Part shown: positions 22,090-33,883 of the stretch, piece after piece | How the letters are laid out: each line of letters begins with the position of its first letter | Position numbering within the stretch: the stretch's first letter is position 1 | Source of the DNA: Pterois miles | Taxonomy: Eukaryota > Chordata > Actinopteri > Perciformes > Scorpaenidae | Direction of reading: 5' to 3' | Length of the DNA stretch: 64,000 nucleotides | NCBI GenBank assembly: GCA_947000775.1 | Contig: CAMQGK010000299.1 | Coordinates: 16,233,501-16,297,500, forward strand | Program-made: the position numbers and the translations under genes | The notes under the pieces: model-generated | Database searches by the model: none | What the model was told of the DNA's origin: nothing | Seen by the model: only the letters and a program-made list of their open reading frames with translations

Positions 22090-22575
22090 TTGTGGCTGAT
22101 TTATGTGTTGCGCTCTCAAAGACCAACACCATAGAGTGGTGCAGGAATGAGTCTTAAAACCTAGAAATGAGTTAGCATTTTATCACTCTTGGTCCCTCGT
22201 CTGGAAGTCAATGGGTTTTTAGTTAGATGTCTGAAATAAGGTCTGTGGTTAACACAAGCTTTTGTTCTATGATAAAGAAGGTGGTTGCAAACAAGAGGCT
22301 AAATGAGACTACCAAACGTCATCGCGCCGTCTCGTCCGCCTTTACAGCCCTGTTGTTTATACGTGCTGTTTATAGCCTAATGTTAGCTTTTTATGTCTGG
22401 CTGTTGCATTCACACTTCAAAAATCATAAAAGTGGTCTTAACATGTGTTTCCCACAGAGCATATTGTCTGCAATAATCCAAAACTTAATGGAAAAATCCC
22501 TTTGGCTTTTTGTCGAGGGAACCAGGTTGATGCTAACTTCCTGGCTGGCCTACAAAATACATCATGCTCGCAGCT
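22090..22575. repeat. Probable dispersed fish repeat, unclassified
   Basis: The stretch around 'gagtcttaaaacctagaaat', 'ggtccctcgtctggaagtca' and 'ccctttggctttttgtcgag' is familiar as a dispersed percomorph repeat, from memory only. It holds a 118-codon plus-strand frame (22227-22583) that is not a recognised protein. There is no second copy in this window. Confidence 0.4.
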
Positions 22576-23689
22576 CTCAGTGACTGTAGTGGCAGAGAGG
22601 AACTGAGCACATTTCCAGTGAGAGTGGGAGCAGGGATGTTTGTGTTAATCATGGCTGCATGCTCAGACAGATGACGGTATGCTATGTAAATGTGGAAGTT
22701 ATTCACTCTCAGAGCACTTGTCTGAAATTACTTATTATAACACCGACTATGAGGGGAAAAAAACAACATTAATGTGCCACTTCACACCTCCACAGTCTGA
22801 TGTGAAAGTGATGTGTGGAGTTGACTGAACCCTGCAGAAATTACTTGTTAGCTTATGATTTATTGCATTTTAATCAGAAGAAATGTATTGTTTGATAATA
22901 AATTTTAAAAAAAATGCATGATGAAAAGTGAGTACGAGAGTACCAAGACTAGCAAGAGATATGCATGGTGGCGTCTCACCATCAGCTCTGTGAAGGCAGA
23001 TTTGTCAGTCTTTCGCAGTTCTTGGTTGGTCCTTTGTCAGGAAGCCAATCGTAATGCGATACAGACATGAGGAATTAATGGAGATTTATGAGGCTTGTGG
23101 CTCCATTTTAGCCCAAAGTCACAGTTTGTTGAGCTGATAACGGCACAGCCAAGAAAAGAACAGGACAACATCTCATTGAAAAGTTGTAGACAGTGTTAAT
23201 GTTAAAGCCCTTTGACGACTGTCTTTGTGACATGTAACTGTTTCTATAGGATCTGAGGGACAGATTTCTGGGCAAAGGTGTTTTAAATAATGCCATCTTT
23301 CACATTCATCATAATGTTATACACAGGTTTACAAGTCAGGTGCCACTGCAGTAATATGGATACGGCTATAACTGTCAGTGATTGTTATGTGTTTATGGTA
23401 GGGCACACAATAAAGCTGTTTTTGTCTTTTTTAGGGGCGTACAAAGGTTTTTAATGGGAAGATAGCAGGGCAACAGTAGATGTCACATAGAAGTGGTGAA
23501 CGTCATCTAAAAGCTGTGAACCTGAAGATTAATTTGAGATGCAGCTCAGCACTGTGTGACAAGTTGTTCTAGTCATAAATCATAAATCAACATGAATTAA
23601 TTATTTAAAAGGAATTATAAAAGTGTATAAGGGCTTATAACATCATGATACTGGTATATGATCCATCTCCATGCTCTATAATGTCTCAT
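22576..23689. other. Unassigned stretch
   Basis: Nothing supported beyond short A-rich tracts and a near-duplicate 'cataaatcataaatca' at about 23575. Confidence 0.45.
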
Positions 23690-24055
23690 AAGTTGTTGTA
23701 GCAATTTTTGGGTTGATAAAAATCATCAATAATTCCTCCAAAATACCACATTAAGACACCAAGACCTTGAGGAACACCATGGAAAAAGCCATGCTCCGAT
23801 TCGGTATGAAAAAGCGAGCACTTCTGTTGTGTAAACTGCTCAGAAATCCCCTTATTTTCAGTCTGCCTAGGAAAGCCATCCATCCTCTGAATGCTCCAGG
23901 TCTCTAGTTTGTGGCTGTAAAGTTTCATGAGGCTGTGATTATCCTAGAGGTCACCACAGGTCATTTTATACAGAGAGGTCAAGTCTAAGGAGGCGTGGCA
24001 AAACAGTTGCAATAACCAGCAATACGATACAGAACATTTCAAAAGATGACCCAAA
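23690..24055. repeat. Probable dispersed fish repeat, unclassified
   Basis: The words 'gtttcatgaggctgtgatta' and 'cctagaggtcaccacaggtc' near 23920-23965 are familiar from dispersed fish repeats. The minus strand carries an 80-codon open frame (23686-23928) with an odd aromatic-rich C-terminal part (VLMWYFGGIIDDFY). I could not tie it to a protein family, and it may be a chance frame inside the repeat. Confidence 0.4.
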
Positions 24056-24401
24056 AATAGTAACACAGGGTGAGTTAAAAGACCATGAAAGGAAAGTTAT
24101 GGTAAGGAGCAATAAAAAAATCATCCAAGCAGAGCTTGTTTTAGTGCACTTAGCATCCCATTTTTAAATCAATGTAATGTTTGGATAATTAGTTATTCTG
24201 ATGGTACAGTTAAAAAAAAAATCAGTTTTAAATAAGAGCATAATAAAGACAATGTTAAAGTCATTTTCCTACCTGCACAAAGAGCAAAGAGATGTTGCTG
24301 TGGGTGATCTCTTAGCACTAAATTCTGCTCATAAAATGGAAGAGAATACTGATGAGCGCCATAACGATTAACTTTTATGTAAGATCATTTAAAGCTCTTA
24401 C

Positions 24402-24450
24402 AGGAGGCCCAATGTAGCCGTCTTTCCTGAGCTGCTCGTAATGGTTAAGA
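24402..24450 (-). other. Candidate small internal exon (49 bp)
   Basis: Reading the minus strand, a plausible acceptor (tttttgacttgtgtgccttatgtcag, ending AG at 24451-24452) is followed by 49 bp that are open in one frame and read LNHYEQLRKDGYIGPP. A consensus-like donor gtaaga follows (GT at 24400-24401). The piece is more GC-rich and codon-like than its AT-rich flanks. I do not recognise the protein. A 49-bp open stretch between AG and GT can arise by chance, so this is a lead and not a gene call. Confidence 0.3.
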
Positions 24451-25579
24451 CTGACATAAGGCACACAAGTCAAAAAATCACTGTTATTTCTCTGTGAAGC
24501 TGCTGGAGCTTTCCTCTGGCTGCTTTCATTTCTTTGCGCCCACATGCTTTTGGTTCTCCTCGCTGCGCCTCTCCACTCTGTATGTTCTCCCGTGTACTAA
24601 CACACAGCATTTGATGTAAGAATTTCCTGTGATATATGAAGACTCGTGTCGGAGCGTGGCCCAGATTGAAAGAGTGTGGGCGATTGTATGGGGGGGGCAT
24701 GTAAGCCCTCGAAGACCAGACTATTCTGTTGAAGTAGATCTGAGTCAGAGAGGCAATTTTCAACACCGCGTGGAAACCCTATCTGGAAATGTCTTCCAGG
24801 AAATTGCATTCAAACAGAAGACAAAGCGGTAAACACCGCAGCCAGACAAGGTCCTAGTAAACACATCCATATAACATTAACATCTCCATTTTGATATGTG
24901 TCCAGTACATACAATATATTTGCTAGATATACTGGCTGATATTGGCTTATCGCAAATATGCATTTTACCTACTAGGGCTGCTTTTGTGTAGGGGAGAGCA
25001 ATACGTCATAATTTATGAAGTGAATGCATCATCAATATGCAAATTTGAATGAAAATTAAAAATTTGAATTTTATGATCATTGAATAATCTTGTGATTTGT
25101 CCTTTAATTAGTTATCATGATTATGGTCATAATAAAACACACAACGAAGATTGTAGGCAAACAAAAAATGCTTTTTATTAACTAATTCAATATTTGCAAT
25201 TTCATCAACAAACTCAATTTGTAAACATGAAATCTGCATAAAATGATTAGTTGAGAACTGAGAAATGTTTTAAATTAAAATTTTACTTTTCAGATGAGAT
25301 TCAGTCACTACTTATTAAAAGACTGTTGACTTAGTTGACACTATTTGTACTGTTCATACTTACTGTATTATGTGTGATGACTGAATGAAAATACTACTAC
25401 TACTACTACTTCTACTTCTACTATATATTGCTTATCACTAATGTAATACAAGCTAGACTCAGCACCAAGACGCGGTCGCCACCTGTTGTTGATGTCGGCT
25501 TTTTAATTTGCCAGAACGTGTCATAATGACAAATGTCAGTTCAACCGGTTGGCATAAAATCAAACTGTAAGCTCGTACA
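24451..25579. other. Unassigned stretch with (ACT)n
   Basis: A trinucleotide run tactactactactactac... with a ttc interruption lies at about 25392-25433. An 'agggctgc' word at about 24974 could be a MITE end but has no partner. No gene supported. Confidence 0.45.
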
Positions 25580-25857
25580 TCAGACCACACCAGCAAAACC
25601 GCTGAACGACCAAACTGTAACTCATATAATGTCAGAAAATGGTGAAAAATGTTGGTCAGTGTTTCTCAAAGCCCAAGATGACGTCCTCAAATGTCTTGTT
25701 TTGTCCACAAATATATTCAGTTTGCTGTCATAAAGGAGGAAAGAAGCCAGAAAATATTCACATTTATGCAATACAGCTTTTAATTAATCAAACCAATTAA
25801 TCAATTATTAAAATAGTTGGCGATTATTTTGATAGTTAATTGTAGCTCCTTAAATAT
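25580..25857 (+). mobile_element. Right part of a common hAT-type MITE
   Basis: 'gaaaaatgttggtcagtgtt', 'cccaagatgacgtcctcaaa', 'agccagaaaatattcacatt' and the terminal run 'aatcaattattaaaatagtt...gttaattgtagctcct' match, from memory, a very common vertebrate MITE whose right end is of the type aatcgattaatcgttgcagctct. The left end was not found. No coding capacity. Confidence 0.6.
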
Positions 25858-27109
25858 ATTATATACAGGAAGAGCTGGATAAATGATCTGTGTAGAGATC
25901 AGATTGTTGCTGTGTGTGCAAAGAATGCTGTAATAAATATTATATAAATAACAATTCACACTTTTTACAGGTGCTTTTATGTGCATATATTGAGAGTATT
26001 TGTACATTATTTACAGCCTGCCTAGACTTGCAGATGACACTTAATATTATGTGCATTAATTAGTCAGAACAGGATGTTACTTTCACATTTACATTATATT
26101 ATAGGTTTGCACAGTGAAGTCATTTTGCATTGCTGTTTTGACAAGAATTGTTTACATGACTGATTTCATGAGTTTATGAAAGAAACGGTGACACAATAAC
26201 CCCATAAAGTGTTAAAGGTTTGTCACTTCTTGCAGAGGTTTTGACATAACTGTCTCTTAGATTTCTGCTAGAACTACTCACAGTGAGGCCTGTGGATTAA
26301 CCAGAGTAACAGGGACATTGATTATCACAGGGATGCAGCTGTGAGTACCAGAAATAAAACTTATTTCATGAATACAGACAAAAGTATATCAAATCAGAGG
26401 TAAGTAAAGACAGGTTTTTTCACAATTTGGGTGAACAGACCCCCGTAACGTACATATGTCCTCAAGATTATGAAATTATTTGCTTTAGATGTTCCTGTAT
26501 GTGACAGCAATGCACTGAGAGAAGCTTATTAACCGGCCTCTGGCTATTTCACCATCTGTGGCAACGCTGTAGCAGCTCATCAGTCTTGGAGTTGGAGGAC
26601 AGAGTAAATGATTCACAGGTTAATTGAGTGCAGGTAAACCTTGTTGTTGTAATAGACCTCTGCTGATGCTCCGTACAGCACGTCTTGACTGACGCCTGCC
26701 ACACCTGAAGGGCGTACATACTGCTATATTGTCCTCATGTGTACTGCATTCATTGACACCTTAACAGCGCAGTGTGTAAACAGAGTTGACCTCCTGTCGC
26801 TGTTATGTGCTGCACTGTGGCAAAATGCAAAGAGCTGCAACACTGTGAAGGACACAGAATTCATTTGTAAGCCAACGACTGAAAGACGAAACCAGCGTCC
26901 TCATCCCGTATACTCATGTACATGCTGGGGGGTGTTTTCTTTGTCTTAATCTGCTACCTGCCTTTACTCATTTAGATTCTGTTGGTGTCCTGCTGTCCTC
27001 AGTTCATCAGGTCTCTGAATGAACTTGATCCAACACTAACTGGTGTAATCAGCTTATCAGCTAAAGTAATCAGTTAGTTTTAAATGCGCCTATTCAGCTC
27101 GGCTCTAAG
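25858..27109. other. Unassigned stretch
   Basis: No gene or repeat copy recognised. Confidence 0.5.
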
Positions 27110-27490
27110 AATGGTTTAATGTAGAAATAGATTTTATTTATCACTTACTTTATAATATTTAGGTAACATTTGATTATATTTAATTTTTGTTTTATTATTT
27201 ACCTACTTTATTGTAATTAAGTGGTAAAACTTGATTAGCCAGTCAGCTGATACTTTAATCGGGCTTTTGAGGAAGAATGGTTTAAAGGACTTATTTATGT
27301 TATTTTATTCACTTACTTAAAAAAATATAAAAATGTAAAAATATAGTTCATTTTTATTTTGTTATTCACTTACTTTATAGTGTTTAAGCTATAAAATGGT
27401 ATTATATTTTATTATTGTATTCATCACCTTTATTTAAGTTGTAAAATCTTTATTGTATTCTATTAATTTACTAAAGTGGTTTTTATTTCA
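27110..27490. repeat. Degenerate AT-rich tandem repeat (about 100-130 bp period)
   Basis: The phrase 'ttcacttactttata' and its variants recur at about 27140, 27312 and 27366, with 'aagtggtaaaac/aagttgtaaaatc' at about 27220 and 27435 and 'aagaatggttta' at about 27107 and 27275. The spacing is irregular. It looks like three to four eroded tandem copies. Confidence 0.55.
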
Positions 27491-27636
27491 GACAGTTTTA
27501 ACAAGCCAGAAAAAAATATTGGCATTGTATGTTTCTGCAAACCACGGGATACGTTGAGTGTCGGTGTTTCTGAACCCAAAATATGTTTCATATCAGCCTC
27601 ATATCACACCTGCAGAAACGTACAGTGACACGTGGT

Positions 27637-27975
27637 TAACGTAACGTAATGTAATGTAATGTAATGTAATGCAACACAACACAAAGTAACGCATCACAAC
27701 GTAACGCAATGTAACGCATCGTAACGTAACACATTGTAATGTAAGGCAACGCAACATAAGGCAACGTAACGCCATATAAGAATGTTAATGTAACAACGTA
27801 AGGTAATGTAACAACTGTAACAATGTAACATACAATGTAATTAACTGTAATGTTACAGTGAAACGCAACAACACCATGTAAGAATGTAACATAACAACGT
27901 GATGTAACATAAAGTAGCGTGACAACAGAACATAAGGGAACGTTACATTACAAAATGTAACAACTGTAACAAACA
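27637..27975. repeat. Degenerate pentanucleotide satellite (GTAAY)n
   Basis: About 340 bp built from gtaac/gtaat/gcaac units: perfect gtaat runs near 27644-27670, then increasingly divergent gtaac and gcaac units, with larger words such as 'gtaatgtaacaactgtaaca' repeating near 27800-27850. The minus strand has a 65-codon Leu/Val/Thr-rich frame that is a product of the repeat and not a gene. Confidence 0.93.
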
Positions 27976-28421
27976 ATAGCACCCGCCCTGAGCAGACTTT
28001 CTCGTGAAATTAGCGTAACGCCGTAACCTCACAAGTGTAAAGTCAAAAATCTTTCAAAAATCTTTTTTTACTCCAATCTATGTGTTTGCTTGTTTATTTG
28101 TTGAAACTTTGAGTTGCATTAAAGGCAGTAAAGATAAGTATAAAAAACTGGAACTATTAAGTTATGGAAGTGATCCACATTTTTTTCTGATGAGTAATAT
28201 CAAATATCAAGATTAAAGCTTAATGTTACTGCTATAGTAAAATTCCTAATGTTAGTGCTTTATGTCAGCTGGTGAATCGTGAGATGGCTTTTATTTTAAA
28301 GCAGCCACAGAAAATGCAGCCTATTTGTCACTCAGCAGTGACTCAGAAGTTACTGACCACAAAACAAAACAAAAAACAAAACATGGAAATTTTCTTCTTT
28401 TTCTTATTTTAAATATTTCAG

Positions 28422-28535
28422 GAAGGAATGTTTCCCGAAGAAGTGACCACAGTGAGCTGTAGGATGAAACCCGGCAGACTAAGAGGCGCCTACTGCGGTT
28501 CGTAAGAGGCAACGCATCTACAACACGTCATCAAG
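28422..28535 (+). other. Candidate 114-bp exon, terminal coding or non-coding
   Basis: A strong-looking acceptor (ttcttctttttcttatttta, then aaatatttcag at 28411-28421) precedes a 114-bp GC-richer block that ends at a consensus donor aag|gtaagc (GT at 28536-28537). No frame is open throughout. The best reads 27 codons from the acceptor (containing CRMKPGRLRGAYCGS) to a TAA, so it could be a last coding exon, a UTR exon or a long non-coding RNA exon. I do not recognise the peptide. It may also be an accidental splice-like context. Confidence 0.25.
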
Positions 28536-28830
28536 GTAAGCAACGCCTTTACCATGCTGTCCTGTTTATGGAGAAACTGCTGGAGCTCTATGCACAGCAG
28601 GAGATCCGCTCAAGGGGCTCGTGGCGTATCCCTTCAAGGTATCTTCAACTGTATTCTTCATTTAACTGTTGTTTCTGACTGAGCAGCTGTTCAAGGCTGT
28701 TTTATTTTGCCCCCTGTGGTCAATACAAGTGTCCTTTTGAATAGATCTCCTAGACCTGTATTATGGTGTCGCTATAGTAACCAGCACTTTAGGGTGTTTT
28801 GATCAGGATTTTTGGGGCTGAACAGGATTT

Positions 28831-29533
28831 GCATTGCATTTTGCCATACTTCTCAGTGTGAGTGCAGTTCTGCACTCAAAACAGTAATGACAAACAACAA
28901 ATTGCAAACTGTGTTTTTCGCTGCCGCCATCTTGTTTTTTGCAACCAGAAGTGAAATGAGAGGGTGGAGCTAAGTACACTTAATGCTGAATAAGACATTT
29001 TTAGGCGACCAAACATTTTTCAGTTAACTTTCATGAACTGAAAACACACTGTGAAAGGGTTAAAGGTTTAAGACGAAAACTTGGGCAACTCCCAGATCGC
29101 TCAACGACGTGGTAGCGACCTGTCAGCCACAAGGTAGCCTCGCCTTAAAGCATTTCCTGCTTTATGGTCTATTTGACTCTAAATCAACATCATGCTGTAT
29201 TGAAGAAGACTTGAAATTACCGTAGCAATTGAGAACATAAACTCATGTTGACAATGTTTACTGAGGTAATAAACCAAGTGAGAAGTAGACTCATTTTCTC
29301 AAAGACTTCTACAGTCTGACTTCTTCTAGTCGCCCCCTGCAGGCTGTTAGAAATAATGCAAGTTTAAGGCACTTCAGTATTGGCTTCGCTCCTCAGACCT
29401 GGAGGTCATCACCTGGTAATAACGTCATTTTAAGTTAAGTTGGTTATTTGGAAGAGAAAAGGAAACAGAACAGTAAAATGAAGATAAACCTTTAATGATC
29501 CCCACAGGAGAAATTTGGTGGTGACAGCAGCAC
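28831..29533 (+). repeat. rep-C copy 1
   Basis: It aligns with 33884-34498 in the same orientation. Shared landmarks in order: 'attttgccatacttctcag', 'caaccagaagtgaaatgaga', 'gggtggagctaagtaca', 'tggtagcgacctgtca', 'tgctttatggtctatt', 'caatgtttactgaggtaata', 'gtcgccccctgc.ggctgtt', 'cagacctggaggt', and a tail 'tttaatgatccccacaggag' ending at 'cagcagcac'. The tail resembles the 3' end of a fish retroelement. Copy 1 has extra sequence in its middle (about 29020-29100 and 29175-29220). Confidence 0.88.
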
Positions 29534-30309
29534 TTGGTCTTTAGGTCTTAAGTCTTTAGGGCACTTCGATCAGGATTTTGGTGCCTGTCACAGTTGGCTG
29601 GTAGCAATACCGACCAACACTGATCACAGGGTCTATTTGAAGCCTTGTTTATCACGAACCAGTATTTATTTAATGGAACAACAATTTAAATCAAGTCTGA
29701 ATATTAAGAGATGCATTGACAACTGTTTATTTATTGGCTGGCAACATGTGCCACATATTCCACTCTCTCTCATGAGCCTGTTATACAGTCCTGCTATACT
29801 GCTGTAAAGACCCCTCATTACACTGGCTGGGCTTTTTTTACACTGAACCAATCAAAGCCAGAATAATGCTGCCTCAGTTTTGATTTTAGATAGCATGACG
29901 GCATGATGTGTAACACAACAGCGTTGTGGTCCCACCATGTTGGCTGTCCCTTTTACACAGACGTCGACTCGACACTTTAATTGGCGTATTGACTGCTCCC
30001 TCGTTTCGTACTGTACTTTCTATACAGAACAGCGAGGCGGAACGACGGCGCAACAGTCCCAGGCTCTAACAAAGGGGCTTTAGAGACATGACTCACAACT
30101 CTGGAACCATTTTAGCAGCGCAGAGAGAAATCATCTGACATGTTTTGCATCATCTTGATCGGTCGTTATGGAGACCACAGATCAACTTATTTAGAACAAA
30201 TGTCAGCTGTTAACAGTCGGTGGCTGACGACTGGAGCACAGTGGCATCAAGGATTGTAATTATGATTGGTCAACATTAAATTTTTATATATTTTTTTATA
30301 TATAAATTT
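29534..30309. other. Probable further repeat-derived sequence
   Basis: 'gggcacttcgatcaggattttggtg' at about 29558-29582 echoes 'gggtgttttgatcaggatttttggg' at about 28792-28816, on the other side of rep-C copy 1. This suggests rep-C landed inside an older element, or that both are ends of one element. The segment at 29940-30080, with 'cagacgtcgactcgacactt' and 'gcgaggcggaacgacggcgc', is also familiar as a fish repeat. No gene. Confidence 0.4.
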
Positions 30310-30310
30310 T

Positions 30311-30352
<42 letters not shown>
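30310..30352. repeat. Microsatellite (TA)n(GA)n
   Basis: Short TA run followed by about 30 bp of pure GA dinucleotides, preceded by AT-rich tatattttttta repeats. Confidence 0.95.
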
Positions 30353-30355
<3 letters not shown>

Positions 30356-31848
30356 AAATAGGCATTATACAGGTTGATTATTTATGATTGTTTATCATAA
30401 AAACAAACATTTCTTTATTCTTTATTTCTTTATTGGGCACAGTAACTCTTCTCCGCTGGTTGTCTGGCAATCTCATGGCAACAGCAGGCCTCCAGGAAGT
30501 CACACATTGTTTTTACACTTTGTACGAATTCAACAATCGAGTTGTAAAGTGTGAGCTGCAGAGGTGCAGCTGCTTTAGAAACAAGGGGAAATGGTTAACC
30601 TGGCTGTGGTCAGTCGACTGCTGGTTGTAGCCTCTTGTTTGAGAGCGATGTCTTATCTCATCTAATGCTCAGCAAGAAAGCTAACAAGCGTCAAACGGTT
30701 CCATTCAGAAAACTCAGGGGAATGAAGTTAATGTAAAAAAAAAAAAAGATATTCATTAAACTGCTTTTATAAGTCTCCTGTTCTCTCAGCAGCTTGTAGA
30801 AGTCCTGTTTCCTTTGTGGGATTCATGATTGAAGTGGTTTGTATATTAGGCTTCTGCTTTGCATCTTTCCATCCATCTCTCCATCTCTGATTAATCCGTT
30901 CAATCAGAGGCATTTGATGTGGTCCTAAAGTGATTTCTCCTTTTTCCCCTCATATCCTGCGCCTTGTCATGTGTGTCATTTTCTCTGCACAGGATGTAAT
31001 AGAAATCTGGGACTGATGACAGAGATAGGGCAGGAAAATGTGATGGAGTGAGCAAAATCAGTGACATCTGAGATAGCTGTCAGTCAGTTAATCAGCATTT
31101 CAGAACAGAAATGATGGCTCACGCCAGGTTTTTAAAAAAAAATTCACATTAATTCAAGGAGTCACCACTGCAAAGCACCATCACCAAGGGACTAATATCA
31201 GTCATCAAATAAGTCATTAAATACCAAATCCTACAGCTTTAATAGCAGGTGGAAATTATGTTTTCATCTACAGGGCGTGTGGATGGTCATTTTTTTCAGG
31301 TTGCTCTTCAACTCTTGAATTTCAATCTTCCCTGTCTGCTCAGTGAGAACGAGATGGCTGAAAAATAGGTATGAAGGGAGTGAAAGGGAGAGACAAATGA
31401 GTGGCAGGACTCGATATAAAAATGGTCATACACAGTAAAGCTGTTAAATGTCTTGCAAACATCCTTATCTGTGATTTTTGTCTCTTTATAGAAAGCTGTG
31501 TGTACATCACAGAGACATACAGTGTTAGTGTCTCTAGTTGATTAATAACAAACTCCTAACTTATTAACACCTTTCATTAACAATTGTACTGGCTTATCAG
31601 ATTCTAATTAGTACAAAACCACATTAAATCTCAATGTCTGATCTGATCCTGCACACCACCTCCACAGGTGGTCGGAGACACATTAGCACATTATTAGCAT
31701 CAAAGTGTAAATGCAATCTGAGAGACTAAAAGACGAGACTAAAGACAAAAATTGGGAAGAAAATCAAAATGTCCCAGTTTGAATGAGTAAGTCTATGAGT
31801 GAAACTAGCCTTTTAAAATGCACTTTATGTTTGGTAATTGGTCATACC
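30353..31848. other. Unassigned stretch
   Basis: No gene or repeat copy recognised. Confidence 0.5.
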
Positions 31849-32250
31849 CATAGAGTGTCTATAAGAAGTGGACCTAGTCACCGTGGCGTCACCCACTGGT
31901 TTGTGGATTGCTGTTTTGCCTCAAATTTGGCATTTTGGTTGTTGCCATCTTGGTGTTTGGCCGTCATCATCTTGTGCTGTGCCTCAATTCAAATGCTTTC
32001 GTCAGTACACTTACATGTAGTACTCTGTGCACACTGTGTACTTACTTGTGTAGCGCATGAATTTCGACAGGGTTCACAGCTGTCGTGCAGTCACCAGAAG
32101 CTCAGTAGGTCAGCTGGTGATAGTCAACCACGAACATCGCACCATATCAGCAGTAATTTGATTCATATGGATAAATTATCCAAATAATGGCTTCTCTCCG
32201 ACTCCTCTATAGTGGTACTTTGTGAAAAAAAACACATGTATAACTTAAAT
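31849..32250 (+). repeat. Probable left part of a fish repeat interrupted by the Tc1-like element
   Basis: 'gtgtctataagaagtggacc', 'gcgtcacccactggtttgtg' and 'gttgccatcttggtgtttgg' are familiar words that in fish genomes usually precede rep-C-like sequence (recall). Here they lie just left of the Tc1-like element, and rep-C copy 2 starts 180 bp to its right. This suggests that the transposon entered a longer composite repeat. The 134-codon open frame here is a chance frame. Confidence 0.5.
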
Positions 32251-32251
32251 C

Positions 32252-33705
32252 CGGTGCTGTGAAAAAGTATTTGCCCTCTTCCTGATTTCTTATAAATTTG
32301 CATATTTGTCACACTTAAATGTTTCAGAACAGTAAACAAATTTTAATATGAGACAAAGATTACCTGACTAAATAGAAAATGCAGTTTTTAAATGATGGTT
32401 TCATTTATTAGGGAAAAAAAGCTATCCAAACCTACCTGGCCCTACGTGAAAAAATAATTGCCCCTCCTTGTTAAAGGTTGAATGAACTGTTATTAACCAC
32501 ATTTTTTTGGAAAGCTGAGTTCATTTTCACTAGCCACACCCAGGCCTGACTACTGCCAGACCTGTTGAATCAAGAAATCACTGAAATAGGACCTGTCTGA
32601 CAAAATGAAGGAGGCTAAAAGATCTTAAAAAGCAACACATCATGCCGCGAACTAAAGAAATTCAAGAACAGATGAGAAACAAAGTCACTGACATCTATCA
32701 GTCTATCAGGGTTACAAAGCCATTTCTAAGGCTTTGGGACTCCAGCGAACCACGGTGAGAGCCACAGGCTCAGTTAAGGTCAGTGATTGTCCATGATTCA
32801 ACAGTAAGACAGAGACCGGGCAAAAATGGCATCCATGGGAGAGATCCAAGGAGAAAACCACTGCTGACCAAAAACAACACAAAGGCTCGTCTCACATTTG
32901 TCAAAAAACATCCTGATGATCTGAAGACTTTTTGGAAAATATTCTGTGGACTGATGAGACAAAGGTTGAACTTTTTGGAAGGTGTGCGTCCTGTTACATC
33001 TGGCGTAAAACTAACACAGCATTTCATAAAAACAGCATCATAGCAACAGTCAGACATGGTGGTGGTAGTGTGATGGTCTGGGTCTGCTTTGCTGCTTCAG
33101 GACCTGGACCACTCGCCGTAACTGATGGAACCATGAATTCTGCTCCTGAAGAATCCTGAAGAATGTCCGGCTGTAAGTTTGTGACCTCAAGCTCAAGCCC
33201 ACTTCGGAAACACACCAGCCAGTCCACCTCTGAATGGCTTAAAAAAAACAAAGTGAATGTCGTGGCTTGGCCCAGTCAAAGTCCAGACTTCAATCTGACT
33301 GAGATGCTGTGGCATGACCTTAAACAGGCCAGTTATGCTCAAACCCTCCAGTGTGGCTGAATTAAAACAATTGTGTAAACAAGAGTGGGACACAATTCCT
33401 CCACAGTGATGTAAAAGACTCATTGCCAGTTATCGCAAATGCTTATTTGCAGTTGTTGCTGCCAAGGGTGCACAACCAGTTATTAGATTTAGGGGGCAAT
33501 TACTTTTTCACACAGGGCCAGATAGGTTTGGATAGATTTTTTTCCCTTAATGAATGAAATCATCATTTCAAAACTGCATTTTCTATTTACTCGGTTTATC
33601 TTTGTCTAATTTTAAAATTTGTTTGATGATCTGAAACATTTAAGTGTGACAAATATGCAAAATACAACAAATCAGGAAGGGAGCAAATACTTTTTCACAG
33701 CACTC
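32252..33705 (+). mobile_element. Tc1-like DNA transposon, decayed
   Basis: The inverted repeats are about 214 bp: 32252-32465 and 33492-33705, with outer ends gtgctgtgaaaaagtatttg and its mirror caaatactttttcacagcac. Each arm also has an inner related motif ('cgtgaaaaaataattgccc' left, 'gggcaattactttttcacac' right), again an IR/DR layout. The inner words 'ccaaacctacctggcccta' and 'agggccagataggtttgga' match a common fish Tc1 subfamily. The flanking TA is present on the right (33706-33707) but eroded on the left. The transposase inside is heavily broken. The arms differ at many more sites than those of the Tc3-like element, so this is the older insertion. Confidence 0.9.
32642..33420 (+). pseudogene. 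Tc1-like transposase relic
   Basis: An ATG at 32642 opens with MPRTKEIQEQMRNKVTDIYQ, the normal start of this Tc1 subfamily. The frame then shifts, and the second half of the first helix-turn-helix (YKAISKALGLQRTTVRA) is read out of frame. Much of the second DNA-binding part is missing or shifted. The first catalytic Asp survives in LWTDETKVELFG (about 32945-32980). A GGGSVMVW block follows at about 33060. The region of the second Asp (normally HDNDPKHT) is lost in a deletion near 33130-33200, leaving only LRKHTSQS. The end reads SPDFNLTEMLWHDLKQA, with the catalytic Glu still present but NPIE changed to NLTE. At least three frameshifts and one deletion: non-functional. Confidence 0.88.
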
Positions 33706-33883
33706 TATTTATAGTTTGATATACGCCATTCGCCTCCGTTACAGCTTCCTCACTTGCCGTTTTCACAAGTTTGAAATAGGTTGACGAGCCCTCCCCTTTC
33801 TCTGCGAAGCAATGATGGCGACTGCTGAGGTGAGAAGTGTCCACCGTTCCCACACTCGCATGTTCAGCATCGGGGTACTTAAA

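Noticed and set aside
27785..27982. 65-codon minus frame rich in Leu, Thr and Val
   Set aside because: Product of the GTAAY satellite.
31783..32187. 134-codon plus-strand frame
   Set aside because: Lies in repeat-like DNA next to the Tc1-like element; hydrophobic Cys/His/Leu mix without a domain.
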